Notes: generated by a model from the letters alone, not told the origin. Shown: positions 8,205 to 20,278, counted from the first letter of the stretch. The stretch: 25,148 bases of DNA from Nemertoderma westbladi (GCA_032718475.1 JAUCBJ010006950.1:1-25148), one strand, 5' to 3'. A program made the numbers and translations.

Positions 8205-9715
8205 ATCTACCTTTCCATATTACCATCTACCTTCCCATCTTCCCACATTACCATCTTCCCACATTCCTATCTTCCCACATTCCCATCCATCTTCCCACAT
8301 TCCCATCCATCTTCCCACATTCCCATCCACCTTCCCACATTCACATCTTCCTACATTCCCACCCACCTTCCCATCGACATCACCATCTTCATACATTCGC
8401 ATCTTCCTACATTCCCATCCAACTTCCCACATTCCCATCCACCTTCCCATCTTCCTACATTCCCACCTACCTTCTCACATTCCCATCTTCATACATTCCC
8501 ACATTCCCATCCACATTCCCACCTACCTTCACACATTCCCTTCTTCCCACATTCCCATCCACCAACCCACCCACCTTCCCACATTCCCACATTCCCATTC
8601 ACCTTCCCATCTTCCTACATTCCCACCTACCTTCCAACATTCCTATCTTCCTACATTCCCACCTACCTTTCCACATTCCCATCCACCATCCCACCCACCT
8701 TCACACATTCCCTTCTTCCCACATTCCCATCCACCATCCCACCCACCTTCACACATTCCCTTCTTCCCACATTCCCATCCACCATCCCACCCACCTTCAC
8801 ACATTCTCTTCTTCCCACATTCCCATCCACCATCCCACCCACCTTCCCACATTCCCACATTCCCTTCTTCCCACATTCTTCCCACCCAACTTCCCATCCA
8901 CCATCCCACCCACCTTCACACATTCTCTTCTTCCCACATTCCCATCCACCATCCCACCCACCTTCCCACATTCCCACATTCCCTTCTTCCCACATTCTTC
9001 CCACCCAACTTCCCACATTCCCATCTTCCCACATACCCATCTTCCTACATTCCCATCTTCCCACATTCCCATCTTCCTACATTCCCATCTTCCCACATTC
9101 CCATCCACATTCCCACATTCCTATCCACCTTCCCACCCACCTTCCCAATTTCCCATCTTCCCACATTCCCATCTTCCTATATTCCCATCCACCTTCCCAC
9201 ATTCCTATCCACTTTTCCACATTCCTATATTCCCACATTCCCATCCACCATCCCACCCACCTTCCCACCTTCCCACATTCCTTCCCATCTTCCCACATTC
9301 CCATCCATCTTCCCACATTCCCATCCATCTTCCCACATTCCCATCCACCTTCCCACATTCACATCTTCCTACATTCCCACCCACCTTCCCATCCACATTC
9401 CCATCTTCATACATTCCCATATTCCTACATTCCCATCCACCTTCCCACATTCCCATCTACCTTCCCATCTTCCTACATTCCCACCTACCTTCTCACATTC
9501 CCATCTTCATAAATTCCCACATTCCCATCCACATTCCCACCCACCTTCACGCATTCCCTTCTTCCCACATTCCCATCCACCAACCCACCCACCTTCCCAC
9601 ATTCCCACCCACCTTCCCATCTTCCTACATTCCCACCCACCTTCACACATTCCCTTATTCCCACATTCCCATCCACCAACCCACCCACCTTCCCACATTC
9701 TCATCCACGTTCCCA
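8205..9715. repeat. G-depleted, C/T/A-only minisatellite, 1.5 kb, with higher-order duplication
   Basis: The whole segment is built of short blocks of the types CCCACATT, CCCATCCACC and CCCATCTTCCTA. Plus-strand G occurs only a handful of times in about 1500 nt (for example near 8373, 8398, 9550 and 9706). Several nested periods are visible: a 48-bp unit repeated around 8701, 8749 and 8797, a 119-bp duplication (8797 versus 8916), and a roughly 340-bp segment around 8270-8610 recurring 1018 bp later around 9288-9625. Long overlapping open frames on both strands (up to 541 codons) follow from composition: without G on the plus strand TAG and TGA cannot form. I do not annotate a gene here. Confidence 0.95.
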
Positions 9716-10688
9716 TCTTCCTTCTTCCTTCTTTACGTTCCTTCTTTAGACAAATTATTTTAGCTTTCCTGCGCACTCTGGGATTGTTCCGATGGGCCCA
9801 TTTAGTATCATAGTCACTATTATTTCCCTATTCAAGGTACTAACTTATATTAGCATCTATCCAGCAATACAACTGAATATATGCTTTAATCATGAACATT
9901 TCCCTACTTTCGTTAGCAAAGAGAGCCCCCGAGCGGTATTATTACCAATGGCTATGAGCAATGACGTCACCATGTTGCTTCTGCCTACAATCATGTCCTT
10001 ACAGATCTACCAAAGTTTCCACCCAATTATTAGTGAAGCGATATTAGTGAAATACAACCATAGCTGTTGGGAAATATAACACTGTAACTAGGCGTGCCGC
10101 CATTTTTGTTTGGATTATAATAGGATCAAAGGTGTGTTATGGAACAAACAAAGCCTATCACATTACATTACGTGTGTTTAAAATCAACTGAACCTAATAA
10201 TTTACTTTGATCATTCATTACCATATCATGTTCATAACATGTTAAACACAATGTCAAGTCATTTCCATACCTGTTCTTATTACAGTAGCACTAATATATT
10301 ATCACCTGATTAGCACACTATATCACACCATATATCACACTATCCCCGGAATAGCCTCCATGGTAGGAGCAAGTCACGTACAGTCTGTATCTTTGTGGCA
10401 ATTATTAATATTTCCAGAACATTCATCTATGTATGTAGAAAACATTCATTAGAATGACAAGAAACAATATTTTCCATAATATTTACTTATCAAGCATTGT
10501 ATAGTATACTATGTATGGTATTGTATTGTATTGGATACTATGTATGTGTGGCCCAGCAGTTCCAGATATTTTTTAATAAAAAAATATTTAGTATAAAACT
10601 AGTCACGACGCGATAGCAAGTCGTATGAGACAGTAGGAGTCAAGTAAAAGCTTTTTGTTCTGTCTGATAATAAATTAGTAAAATGTCA
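9716..10688. other. Non-coding stretch, nothing recognised
   Basis: A short CTTC-rich tail leads out of the minisatellite, then comes AT-rich sequence. A 95-codon plus-strand frame (9792-10079) has no motif I recognise and is likely random. Minor direct repeats (ATATCACAC around 10320-10345, GTATTGTATT around 10517-10530) are unremarkable. Confidence 0.5.
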
Positions 10689-11462
10689 CTGAGGACTTTC
10701 AAAGTTAACTGTCAGAATTTTGGTCTTTCTGGAGTTAATAAAAAGACCAACACTAGAAGCAGCATGTTCTAATGAGCTGAGGAGCCGTTGGGCTCCCTCG
10801 AGTGATTCTGAGAGTACTCCGTCATCAGCTAGATCAGTTAGGTACTTGGCAGGATTTCCTCGACTTCTGGAGCCAGTAGGTGGAGTTATCATCACCCCAT
10901 CATCATTATGATGATCTAAGGACATGCGTAGAACATAGTCAACAACAATTATGAACAAGAATGGTGCAAGTGTGTCTCCCTGGAGGACGCCCCATAATAC
11001 TTCAAATGGTTCTGTGTCACCGTCAACAGTAGACACAAATGTTGTCGAACCATCGTATTCTGATCTGATTGCTGCAATAATTTCATCAGGAATCCCATAT
11101 AATGAAAGTATGCTGAACATACATGAGCGAGAGACTGAATCAAAGGCCTTGAAGAAGTCAACAAAGATAACAGCCAGATGCCTGTCTTTCTTTTTTGATA
11201 ACTCTTCAAATATCCAAAATGGGCTCCATGGTCCCACGACCTTTACGGAACCCATTCTGATTTCCACGGAGCAGTCTCTCAATGGGATCCCTGATGCGAT
11301 TTAATAGAATTATATTGTATAGCTTTGCAGCAATCGAGATCAATGAGATTCCCCGAAAAGAACCATAGAGTGTTAGGTTGCCCTTCTTGGGAACTGGCAC
11401 CAACTTATTTGTTTTCATTTCTTGTGGGACTCTTGTTGTTCGGTACATGTCTACTATGATGG
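10689..11462 (-). pseudogene. Recent RTE-like RT fragment, truncated at both ends
   Basis: Collinear with 23823-24616 of the nearly intact copy. The 774 versus 794 bp difference is fully explained by deletions of 3, 6 and 11 bp. Over the first 130 bp only two substitutions are visible, so identity is about 98%. It spans RT from the PKKG block (NLTLYGSFRGISL) through motif A (VDFFKAFD), motif B (GVLQGDTLAPF) and motif C to the RKTK block. The 3- and 6-bp deletions near 10825-10835 remove Asp-Phe and Leu around the catalytic site (LTDLADDGVL instead of DLDFADDLGVL). The 11-bp deletion near 11210 shifts the frame. It cannot encode an active enzyme. The 5' side ends exactly at the start of the 39-bp minisatellite. 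Confidence 0.95.
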
Positions 11463-13250
11463 TGTATGCTGGCCTTACATGTATGTTGGTTTGGTAGGAA
11501 GCAGATAGGGATCTTTCATGTATGTTGGGTTGGAAGGAAGCGAATATGGATCTTACATGTATGTTGGTTATGTAGGAAGCAGGGGACCTTACATGTATGT
11601 TGGTTTGGTAGGAAGCAGATAGGGATCTTACATGTATGTTGGTTTGGTAGGAAGCAGATAGGGATCTTACATGTATGTTGGTTTGGTAGGAAGCAGATAG
11701 GGATCTTACATGTATGTTGGTTTGGTAGGTAGCAGATTTTGATTTTACATGTATGTTGGTTTGGTAGGAAGCAGATAGGGATCTTACATGCATGTTGGTT
11801 TGGTAGGTAGCAGATAGGGATCTTACATGTAAGTTGGTTTGGTAGGTAGCAGATAGGGATTTTACATGTATGTTGGCCATTGGGTTGGAAGGAAGCAAAT
11901 AGGGATCTTACATGCATGTTGGTTTGGTAGGTAGCAAATAGGGATCTTACATGCATGTTAGTTTGGTAGGTAGCGTATAGGAGGAATCTTACATTCATGC
12001 TGGGTTGGTAGGTAGCGTATAGGAGGAATCTTACATTCATGATGTGTTGGTAGGTAACGTATAGGATAAATCTTACACTCATGTTGGTTTGGTAGGAAGC
12101 GTATAGGAGGAATCTTACATGCATGTTGGGTTGGTAGGTAGCGTATAGAAGGAATCTTACATACATGTTGGTTTGGTAGGAAGCGTATAGGGATCTTACA
12201 TGCATGTTGGTTTGGTTGGATGTATATAGGGATCTTACATGCATGTTGGTCTGGTTGGAAGCATATAGGGATCTTACATGCATGTTAGTTTGGTAGGTAG
12301 CGTATAGGAGGAATCTTACATTCATGCTGGGTTGGTAGGTAGCGTATAGGAGGAATCTTACATTCATGCTGGGTTGGTAGGTAGCGTATAGGAGGAATCG
12401 TACACGCATGTTGGTTTGAACGTATAGGAGGAATCTTACATTCATGATGTGTTGGTAGGTAACGTATAGGATAAATCTTACACTCATGTTGGTTTGGTAG
12501 GAAGCGTATAGGAGGAATCTTACATGCATGTTAGGTTGGTAGGTAGCGTATAGAAGGAATCTTACATACATGTTGGTTTGGTTGGAAGCGTATAGGGATC
12601 TTACATGCATGTTGGTTTGGTTGGATGTATATAGGGATCTTACATGCATGTTGGTCTGGTTGGAAGCATATAGGGATCTTACATGCATGTTGGTTTCGTA
12701 GGAAGCGCATATGGGTATCTTACATGTGTGTTGGTTTGGTAGGAAGCAGATATGGATCTTACATGTATGTTGATTTGGTAGGAAGTATATAGGGATCTTA
12801 CATGTATGTTGGGTTGGTAGGAAGCATATAGGGGGAATCTTACATGTATTTTGGTTTGGTAGGAAGCATATAGATCTTACATGCATGTTGGTTTGGTAGG
12901 AAGCGCATAGGGGTATCTTACATGTGTGTTGGTTTGGTAGGAAGCATATAGGGGGAATCTTACATGCATGTTGATTTGGTAAGAAGTATATAGGGATCTT
13001 ACATGCATGTTGGTTGGTAGGAAGCGCATAATGGTATCTTACATGTGAGTTGGTTTGTTAGGAAGCATATAGGGATCTTACATGCATTTTGGGTTTGGTA
13101 GGTAGCATATTGTGTATCTTAATGCATGTCAGATTGGTAGGAAGCATTTGGTGATCTTACATGCATGTTGGGTTGGTAGGTAGCATATGGGGGATCTTAC
13201 ATTGCATTTATGTTGGGTTGGAGGGAAGCATATGGGGGGGGGGGGGATCT
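11463..13250. repeat. 39-bp minisatellite, about 45 units, with a 405-bp higher-order repeat
   Basis: The unit is roughly AGGGATCTTACATGCATGTT followed by GGTTTGGTAGGAAGCATAT, 39 bp long, with a 42-bp variant carrying an extra AGG before AATC. Each unit contains ACATGCATGT or ACATGTATGT. Units diverge toward the right end (about 13080-13250), where a G13 run closes the array. Around 12015-12290 and 12420-12695 several successive variant units recur in the same order 405 bp apart. Minus-strand frames through it (12886-11516 and 11898-11206) stay open because unit lengths are mostly multiples of three, but they switch phase between units, which argues against a conserved protein. Confidence 0.95.
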
Positions 13251-14994
13251 TACATATTTATGTATTAAGTTTAGCTGTCATTATGTACCAAATACGATAA
13301 GGCTAACATTTTGAATAATTAATAAAATATTAACGTCAAACTTTAAAAGGATATTTTACATGATCACATAATGAAGAAATATCAATCATTGCAAATGAGT
13401 CTTTATAATTCATCGATAATAATAAAGAGCAATAATTTTTACAATCGGAAATTAAATTAACTTAAATTATTTACCATTTCCCATCTGGAGCAATATAATA
13501 AAATAGCGCATATAATATAGTTATAATAATATAGCCAGCCTATTATATTTATATAGGTAGAGTAGATATGTATAATATACCATGGAGAGGTAGAAATTTA
13601 ATTTTGTAAAAAGTATTGAATTCTCATTTATAGCGGTTTCAGAAGAAGAGAGCGCAAGCGTTAAGTTGATATTTATTAATTTATTTTGTTTTGGGAGTGA
13701 AGAGGGGAGGGGGGGGGGGATTATGTGCGTATAAATAATTAATAATTAAAATAATTTGTGTTCCTTTTATGTATCAATAGTAAATTAATGAAGAAATTAT
13801 ATTATAAAGTTTTACAGTCTATGAAGTTAAGATTGGTCATAATATCCCGACGGTTTAGTAAACGAGTCCCAAAGAAATATATGAGTTTTACTTTTTGAGG
13901 AGAAGATAAAGGTGCAGCAGATACGGATGCGGCACTGGGTAAAGTACAGGTATAGTATATACTGTGTTAATATCCGATAATAGGAAAGGACACAATAACA
14001 ACTACTGTATTTAATTACAAATTAAAATTTATTTTGTTTTATTTAAATTATTGTTTTAAATTTTATTTAAATTATGAATTTATTTAAATTGTTTTTTTTA
14101 TTTAAATTTATTTTTATTTATTAATAGTATTTTGTTAATTCCAATCGCCTTTGTATTTAATTGAAATCAGGTGTTTTGTTATTAATATTGCAGTATTACC
14201 AGTACGTGTACCACCAGTATGGGCAGGTGCCGCCCTCCACTCACATGCCCATACTGACTATATCTAAAGCGAAGTTAATTAAAAGCACACCGAACGCTTA
14301 ATTAATTTACGATATTCTATGAAAAATATGTCTGCTGAGTGTATTCATACTGTATGTACTCCTACATACAGAGGCCACAACCACCAGGATGCATCGCCGG
14401 CCGGCGACAGTTCTCGATCAGTCTTATGACTCCACAACATATTGTTTCTTTTTGCGAGCATTTCATAAATGTTAATAGTTGACCACCATGTTTCATTTCG
14501 TCAAATGGCTGCCAAAGAATAAGTTCATGAAAAGGGTGATGAGTTCTACGATGGTAGTGGCCGGTTAGTCTGTAGTGCCGGCAGGGTGGTGCTTGGTCAC
14601 TACCGAGATTGTAAAACTCCCCGTTTGTTAATTTGAGAATTGTATTTTATGCGGTGAACCCTGCGCTGTGCAGTATCCTGATGTACGTATACCATTATTG
14701 GATCTAACGAATTGTGCAGTAAGACCCAACCAGAAGCTGTACTCTAGCAACACAGGCTCTACTGCTGCCCGGAATAAACTTACCTCCAGAGATGGTTTGA
14801 TTTCAGGTAATTTCCATCCCTTGATAGTTTATTTTATGCTGACCATGTCACGCTCTTTCGAATTCCGAGTTCTTCAGCAGATCTCCGAATCCAAGACTTG
14901 AGGAAGCAGATGTCTCTTTATTCTACATGACCAACAAGACCATGCAACTACTAAACACAGTGTAGGTCGATGGCCTGCTGGTGATCGGACTTTA
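13251..14994. other. AT-rich non-coding stretch with two palindromic sites
   Basis: 13260-14170 is very AT-rich with TTTAAATT-type low complexity at 14020-14130 and a G-rich run near 13700. A perfect 11-bp inverted repeat, CAGTATGGGCA at 14215-14225 and its complement at 14246-14256, could fold with a 20-nt loop. A perfect 14-bp GC palindrome TCGCCGGCCGGCGA lies at 14394-14407. A 77-codon plus-strand frame (14668-14901) has no recognisable motif. No gene is supported. Confidence 0.5.
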
Positions 14995-15500
14995 CAGTAA
15001 GAATTGTGGTCTTTGTAGATTTACAAATATACCAACATTGGATGCTGCCTGTTCTAGACTACTGAGTACTCCTTGAGCAACATCCAATGTTTTTTACATT
15101 AAACCCAGATCATCAGCAAAGTCGAGGTCTTCTCAGTGTAATGGTGGTTTTCCTTCACATCCATTACCATCTCCGACTGTTTGTATTTGCACGCCAGCTA
15201 TATTATGTTGGTCTCGACATATTCACAACATATAGACCACCACAATAATGAAGAGTAAAGATGCAGACGTGTGACCTCGAATGGTACCCAATGACATTTC
15301 AAATGGGTTCGTCCCTCCATTGTGATTGGTCCGTCCCTCCATTGTTGTAGAGACAGTGATTGGTTTGCATCAATTATCTCATCGTGGATACAGTGATTTT
15401 AAACATGCGTGGGCGGGAGACATAATCGGAGGCCTTGAAGAAGTCTGCATAGATGATGCCTAAATGCATGTTTTTCCTTGAATACATTTATTCAATGATC
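14995..15500 (-). pseudogene. Old, diverged RT fragment related to the RTE-like family
   Basis: Blocks match the minus-strand RT gene in order: GGTCTTTGTAGATT...CCAACATTGGATGC (compare the GGTCTTTCTGGAG block at about 23857), ATCATCAGCAAAGTC (the FADD region), ACCACAATAATGAA-AGTAAAGATGCA, ACATTTCAAATGG, and GGAGGCCTTGAAGAAGTC (the VDFFKAF motif A region). Divergence is high and many indels break the frame. It is clearly older than the 10689-11462 copy and may belong to a sister subfamily. Confidence 0.75.
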
Positions 15501-17212
15501 CAATGATCATTGATGTAATTTTGTTCGCCAGTCAAGGATACCTTATAAGTTTCAAAATTATTTTGTTGAATTGCAATACTCCTACATACTTTGATAACAT
15601 ATCATCTCCGCTAAGGAGCGCCATCGCTAACAAGGAGTAGTCCTACTCTTTGGTCAGTAATTTATCTTTCTTCCTAAAAATCCTAACGGAAATGACATAT
15701 TATTAAGTTCCTATTTTGTGTTGTGAGTTGCCAATAGAAAAAGTGTAAATGTTGAGAATAAACATCGAAAAAAAAGTACAAAATATAACTCCCCTACAAT
15801 TTTATCGTTATTTTGTGTTTTGTCGATAGGCAAAGGAGAATGTCCAATCAAGATATTCAATTCTTCATTCAATTATCATCTCTTGGTTATCCAATGCTGA
15901 AACACAGTCGTGGTTAATTGTTATCTCCGTTGACCAATCACAGAATAGAAGAGTTATCCCATTCTAACTGATTGGCTCTTTGGTAACGACTAAAAAATAA
16001 TCAATAATAAACAATAATTTATTTTTGTTAGTTAGTTGTGTAAAATATTAATATTCAGTAATTAGCCCTATATATTTCAAACATATTATTGAAATGGTTC
16101 AGTAAACAACTCGCTTTGCGTGGGAAAAATAAATGCCGATATCTCAGTAAAACAGAGAAATATTACACAGAAATAAATGCCACATGCGGCTCTGACTGTG
16201 TTGTGTTGCTTTCCCTTTGAAATATTAAGTGAATACAGTAATTTATATGAAATTGTTTTTGGAGTAAAATGTTATCATCCATAAAATTACAGATGTTACC
16301 CCGGTTATTATTTGGATGTATATAAACATAAGATGGAACTTAAAGAAAATGGGAGGACTAATACTCATTGACATGAATAATATAGAAATGCGATAATATA
16401 TTCCTTAATTTTGTATTCCTTTGTTCAAGTTGTGAACTGGGCCGATGATGTTTTGGAAAGTAGAAATTAGGCCATAAATTTGGATAAATTCGTAAAACAT
16501 CATGGCGATAATTTGCGGGTGTCCCTCAATAGTTCGTATTTTCTGTATCCTGTATTTTCCATCTAGTAGTTGTTCCTAAGCAATTATACACACGGTGACA
16601 TTGCCATATAATTCAAGTGCAATGCATGGCGAACCAGGCTCTGTCATTACTATAATTGCATTGTTAATGGCCGTCGTTTCGCTCAAATTTAAATCGCTCA
16701 TTAAAATCGCCCATTTCCAGTCGCTGTGTATAATATATTATAATGAATAATTTAGAAACGTTTTTAAAGGTGCATCAAAAGATGGAAACCATTATGGTAA
16801 AGGAGTCCCTTTGAAGGAGCAAAAATACACCAATTAAATACAGACATGGTGGGACATCAGGAGGGAGTCCGCTACTAATGTAGTTATTACGTGAAATTCT
16901 CTTTGGGAAATCTTTATAATGGGAAAAATGCCCTTTGAAGATTTTCTTATAAATGTACAACACACTGCGGCCAGATCCTCCCTTTATGCTGAGTATTACT
17001 ATGAATCTTTCAATCTGTAACATTGTGGATGAATAGGATTACACATGAGACACAATTATTGTTCCCATCATCCCAGAGCTGCATATATTCTGCATTCTAT
17101 ATAACATTAATACTATCTTGTGAATACAAATCGTCTTAACCCAACTTCTGACTCTTAGTAGGTGTTCGCTTCTTTATAACATACAATGTATTTGCAGTGG
17201 TAGAGTGGTTTG
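15501..17212. other. Non-coding stretch, nothing firmly recognised
   Basis: AT-rich. Between about 15850 and 15975 four CCAAT-type boxes occur in both orientations (CCAATCA, CCAATG, CCAATCA, ATTGG), which could be chance or a promoter remnant. An 82-codon minus frame (17023-16775) has no motif I recognise. No splice-supported gene can be proposed. Confidence 0.4.
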
Positions 17213-17450
17213 TTATTGATCTAGACTTTAATGATGACTTAGGGGTACTGTCAGAATCACTAGAGGGAGCCCAAAGACTCCTCTGCTCATTGTAGCAGGC
17301 TGCTTCTAGTGTTGGTCCTTTTGAAACTCGAAGAAGACAAAAATTTTGACAGGGAAACTTGACAGAAATAAGAAATGTCTGAGTGATCTCTAATCAGACT
17401 CTATACAACATTGGAGGTGTTTAATTAATCTCCCCATGTTTGGTGGGATT
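17213..17450 (+). pseudogene. Decayed RT fragment, opposite orientation
   Basis: The plus strand matches the reverse complement of 23865-23975: GATCTAGACTTT, GATGACTTAGG-GTACT-TCAGAATCACTAGAGGGA, and GCTGCTTCTAGTGTTGGTC. It encodes a relic of motif C in which FADD has become Phe-Asn-Asp-Asp. A stop codon follows in the next helix. After about 17350 the alignment jumps to a downstream block, AATCAGACTCTATACAACAT-TGGAGGTGT, corresponding to about 23447-23480, so some 350 bp have been lost internally. Confidence 0.88.
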
Positions 17451-19587
17451 TATTAAATTTCATTACATGTATTGAAAGATCATCGAAGTAGAAAAGGTTT
17501 ACGCGTAATTTGAGCAAAATTCATTCACACACTCAAAAGTTATTGTAACTTTAGTGTCTGCAAGGCAAACTCCAAAGCGGAACTTTATTCAATATTGGAT
17601 AATGTAGTTTTGCGGCTCCCTAGTTACATTAGAGAACATTATTTTATCTAACATTGAGTAAGGCAGCATCAGGAGTTGCACAGTAACTATGGAAGCAATA
17701 TAGTAAAATACTTTTACTAAAAAATTTACTAAAATACTTTAAAATACTTTTATTCCAAGTAATATCTTTCAACATTGCATCTTGTGTTGTTATGTATGAT
17801 GTATTACCCTTGTAATATCCCAAAGGATGTCATATGAGTTGGCCTTTTAACAGCAGTATTAGTTTATATACGATGTTGCTGGACCGTGACTATATACACT
17901 GTAGTAGCCTATGGATTGAGTATGCAGGGAGGTTGACGCCCCTATGTAGATTGTATAACGTTGTGAGAATATACCCTAAGGGACCGGCTCCAACGCGACT
18001 TTATATAAGCCATTTCTTATAAGAAGCGTATCTCTCTGATACTCGTAGGATAGTTCCGCTAGTTAGTTGTGACGCACAGGAGAGAAAACTTGCATAATAC
18101 TGTATCTAGGCCTATAGATAATTTAATCCTAATGCTAAGAGTGAAGGTTTTTGATTTTCGTTTAAATTCGAGTGAGTGGTGAGATAAATATGTAATTAGT
18201 GTACTCGTATACTAGTTATGTTAAGTACCAGATGGTTACTATCAGAAATGAAACGGTCACCCACCCCCCTGTTATTGGCTCCAGTTTACTGTTTTGGTTA
18301 TTGTACTGCGACCTTCTCCTTTCCCTTACTGTCATTTGCCCTAGTGTAATGTTATTCCTCCATAGTGTTTTTATGCAAAATGTTAAACTGCTCTCCCTAT
18401 TTAATTAGTTAGCAATACAATGAGAGAGTTCTACACAGTCCACTAATAAGGCCACTTGCTGTATATATTCGCATTTCATTTCGTAGATTTCCAAGATGGG
18501 CGACATAAAACTGTCGATTTAATTTCCGATTTGGATTCGGGTGATAATTGATTTGAATAAATCGTAGATTCCAGGATTAATTTTTGCTGTAAGACAAGTG
18601 GATCGTGAGCGTGTAGCTGTGTTATCGATGGAGATGAGTGTAGTCACCCATGCGGAACCTTCCACAATCTGACAATGGTTTAATATTTTTTGATTCGGTG
18701 TACACACAAATGGGATGCATCGCGCATGGCCAGTTAAATCTCATTTAACGTGCAGGGCATACTCCTCAATGCAGGGAATGGTGGAGTGGGTCTACCAGCT
18801 GCCTCTGCAGCCTGCAGCACTGAATAAATTAGACCTAATTTGTAACCGAATCATTTGATAACACTTACCTGGTGGTGCTGTTGAAATGGCTAATAAGTGT
18901 GTGATATGTGATAGTTGTATGCTACTCTGTACCTATTACAGCTTTTTACATCGATCTACAAGCAGCGGTTGATCAGGCCGATAAGCATGCAATTCTGACA
19001 TCCATGTGAGATTTCAATGTTAATCTCTCTCAATCCACCCACATACACCCACACCTTTGGTGTATGTATGTATATAGAAAGAGTGAAAATTGCAATTTAG
19101 TTCATTTCAAGACACAAATTGGCATATTATTCTCATCCGTAAAAAATATGGGGATTCAGTTCTGCATTGTTGTTCTCTTTCAGTGCATTCTTCTAAAACT
19201 GATCATCGCCTAATCATGGGCAAGACAATGATTACCCTTCTTTCTAGAAAGAGAGATAAAAAATCTTGCACTCCAAATAGCTGGTTTTCTTGAAGGAACC
19301 TAAATGTGATGGATGGATATTCCTTTATATTCTTATTGAATTTGTGTTTTTGATATTTCTAATATGTAAGTATTATTGATTATGATATGGACCTCAATGT
19401 GAGATATCAACTCGGTTTGCAGCGGAAATTTAATTTTGCTACTCTAACATGGTCATATTGTTATTAGTAAGGAGGCCAAATTCCTGAGCAGTAGTTATGG
19501 CTGCATCTAGGTCCCTAAACATGATGTATTCTGCGAATCAACAGGAGCTTATCAATAAGCAGGTTTGTTGATGCTATCAACACTGCC
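17451..19587. other. Non-coding stretch, nothing recognised
   Basis: AT-rich single-copy-looking sequence. Short frames at 17834-18022, 18199-18408, 18519-18707 and 19090-19293 have no motif I recognise and no codon pattern suggesting selection. A small hairpin (CATACACC...GGTGTATG) lies near 19045-19070. Confidence 0.4.
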
Positions 19588-19890
19588 GATGCCACCTGGC
19601 ATGATAAACTTTCAAACTGCGGCCCGGAGGTAAAGCCAACTAATCACCAAGGTTAAGGCGGAGTCTCCAGCTGAACGTCTCAATGCAATGGTTGGAAGGC
19701 CCCCCTTCCCCTTGAGAAGCTACTAAACAATGATAGATAACACTGTGATACATCCCGTGTCTGAGACTGTTCTTACATATATGCCCATTGGTGACATCCC
19801 CTTTGCCGAAGAAAAGACTTCTGCTAAGAACATTAATAGCTATCATGTCAATGGAGCTGATGTTGTCCCCTCTGGGGTATTTAAAATATT
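19588..19890 (+). pseudogene. Decayed fragment of the linker upstream of RT, opposite orientation
   Basis: Matches the reverse complement of about 24640-24935 in the nearly intact copy: AAGCCAACTAATCACCAAGG and TTAAGGCGGAGTCTCCAGCT, CTCAATG-AATGGTTGGAA, GTGTCTGAG, ATGCCCATTGGTGACATC, TTTGC-GAAG, and a terminal GATG-TGTCCCC-CTG-GGT-TTTAAAAT. This is the region between the usual endonuclease domain and RT, including the relic of SGVDGVPPEVFK. Indels and stops break the frame. Confidence 0.88.
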
Positions 19891-20278
19891 ACTATTGAGT
19901 TTTACATCCTCATCAACACGTGCAGAACAAAGGGAACCCAACAAGAAATAATACAAAATGTGCTGCATACGTATGGGATTCCATAGCTGCATATAGGATA
20001 CCTAAGGAAATTAATGCAATGGTTCGCGACATTTGAGTGGTGTTAGCTACTAATGATAACAAGATGCATTCAATGTTTTATGGGGAGTCATCAAATGTTA
20101 TAAACTCTTATTCATAATTGTGGAGGATTATGTTCTAAGCATTAATTAGATTTGGTAGCAGTAGAACCAGTTCTCTCTATATGGGTTTTCATGTTGGGCT
20201 CGAAATGCTGAGGAAACCTAATTTTTAAATTACACACAGCATTGTGTCATCTATAATGCATATTATACACCTCCAACC

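Noticed and set aside
7868-8206. 112-codon minus-strand frame in the 72-bp array
   Set aside because: It is a by-product of a repeat length divisible by three; no recognisable domain and no non-repeat portion.
8188-9813. 541- and 522-codon plus-strand frames and several minus-strand frames with Pro/His/Ser or Gly/Trp/Glu repeats
   Set aside because: They are produced by the G-depleted minisatellite: stops TAG and TGA cannot form without G, and every frame is open. No non-repetitive domain is present.
11516-12886. 456-codon minus-strand frame with repeats such as TNMHVRSLYASNQ
   Set aside because: It is an open frame through the 39-bp minisatellite. Phase changes between units and openness in more than one frame argue against a real protein.
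15850-15975. Cluster of CCAAT boxes as a host promoter
   Set aside because: No downstream open frame, TATA element at a sensible distance or splice pattern supports a gene; the motifs are short and expected by chance in AT-rich DNA.
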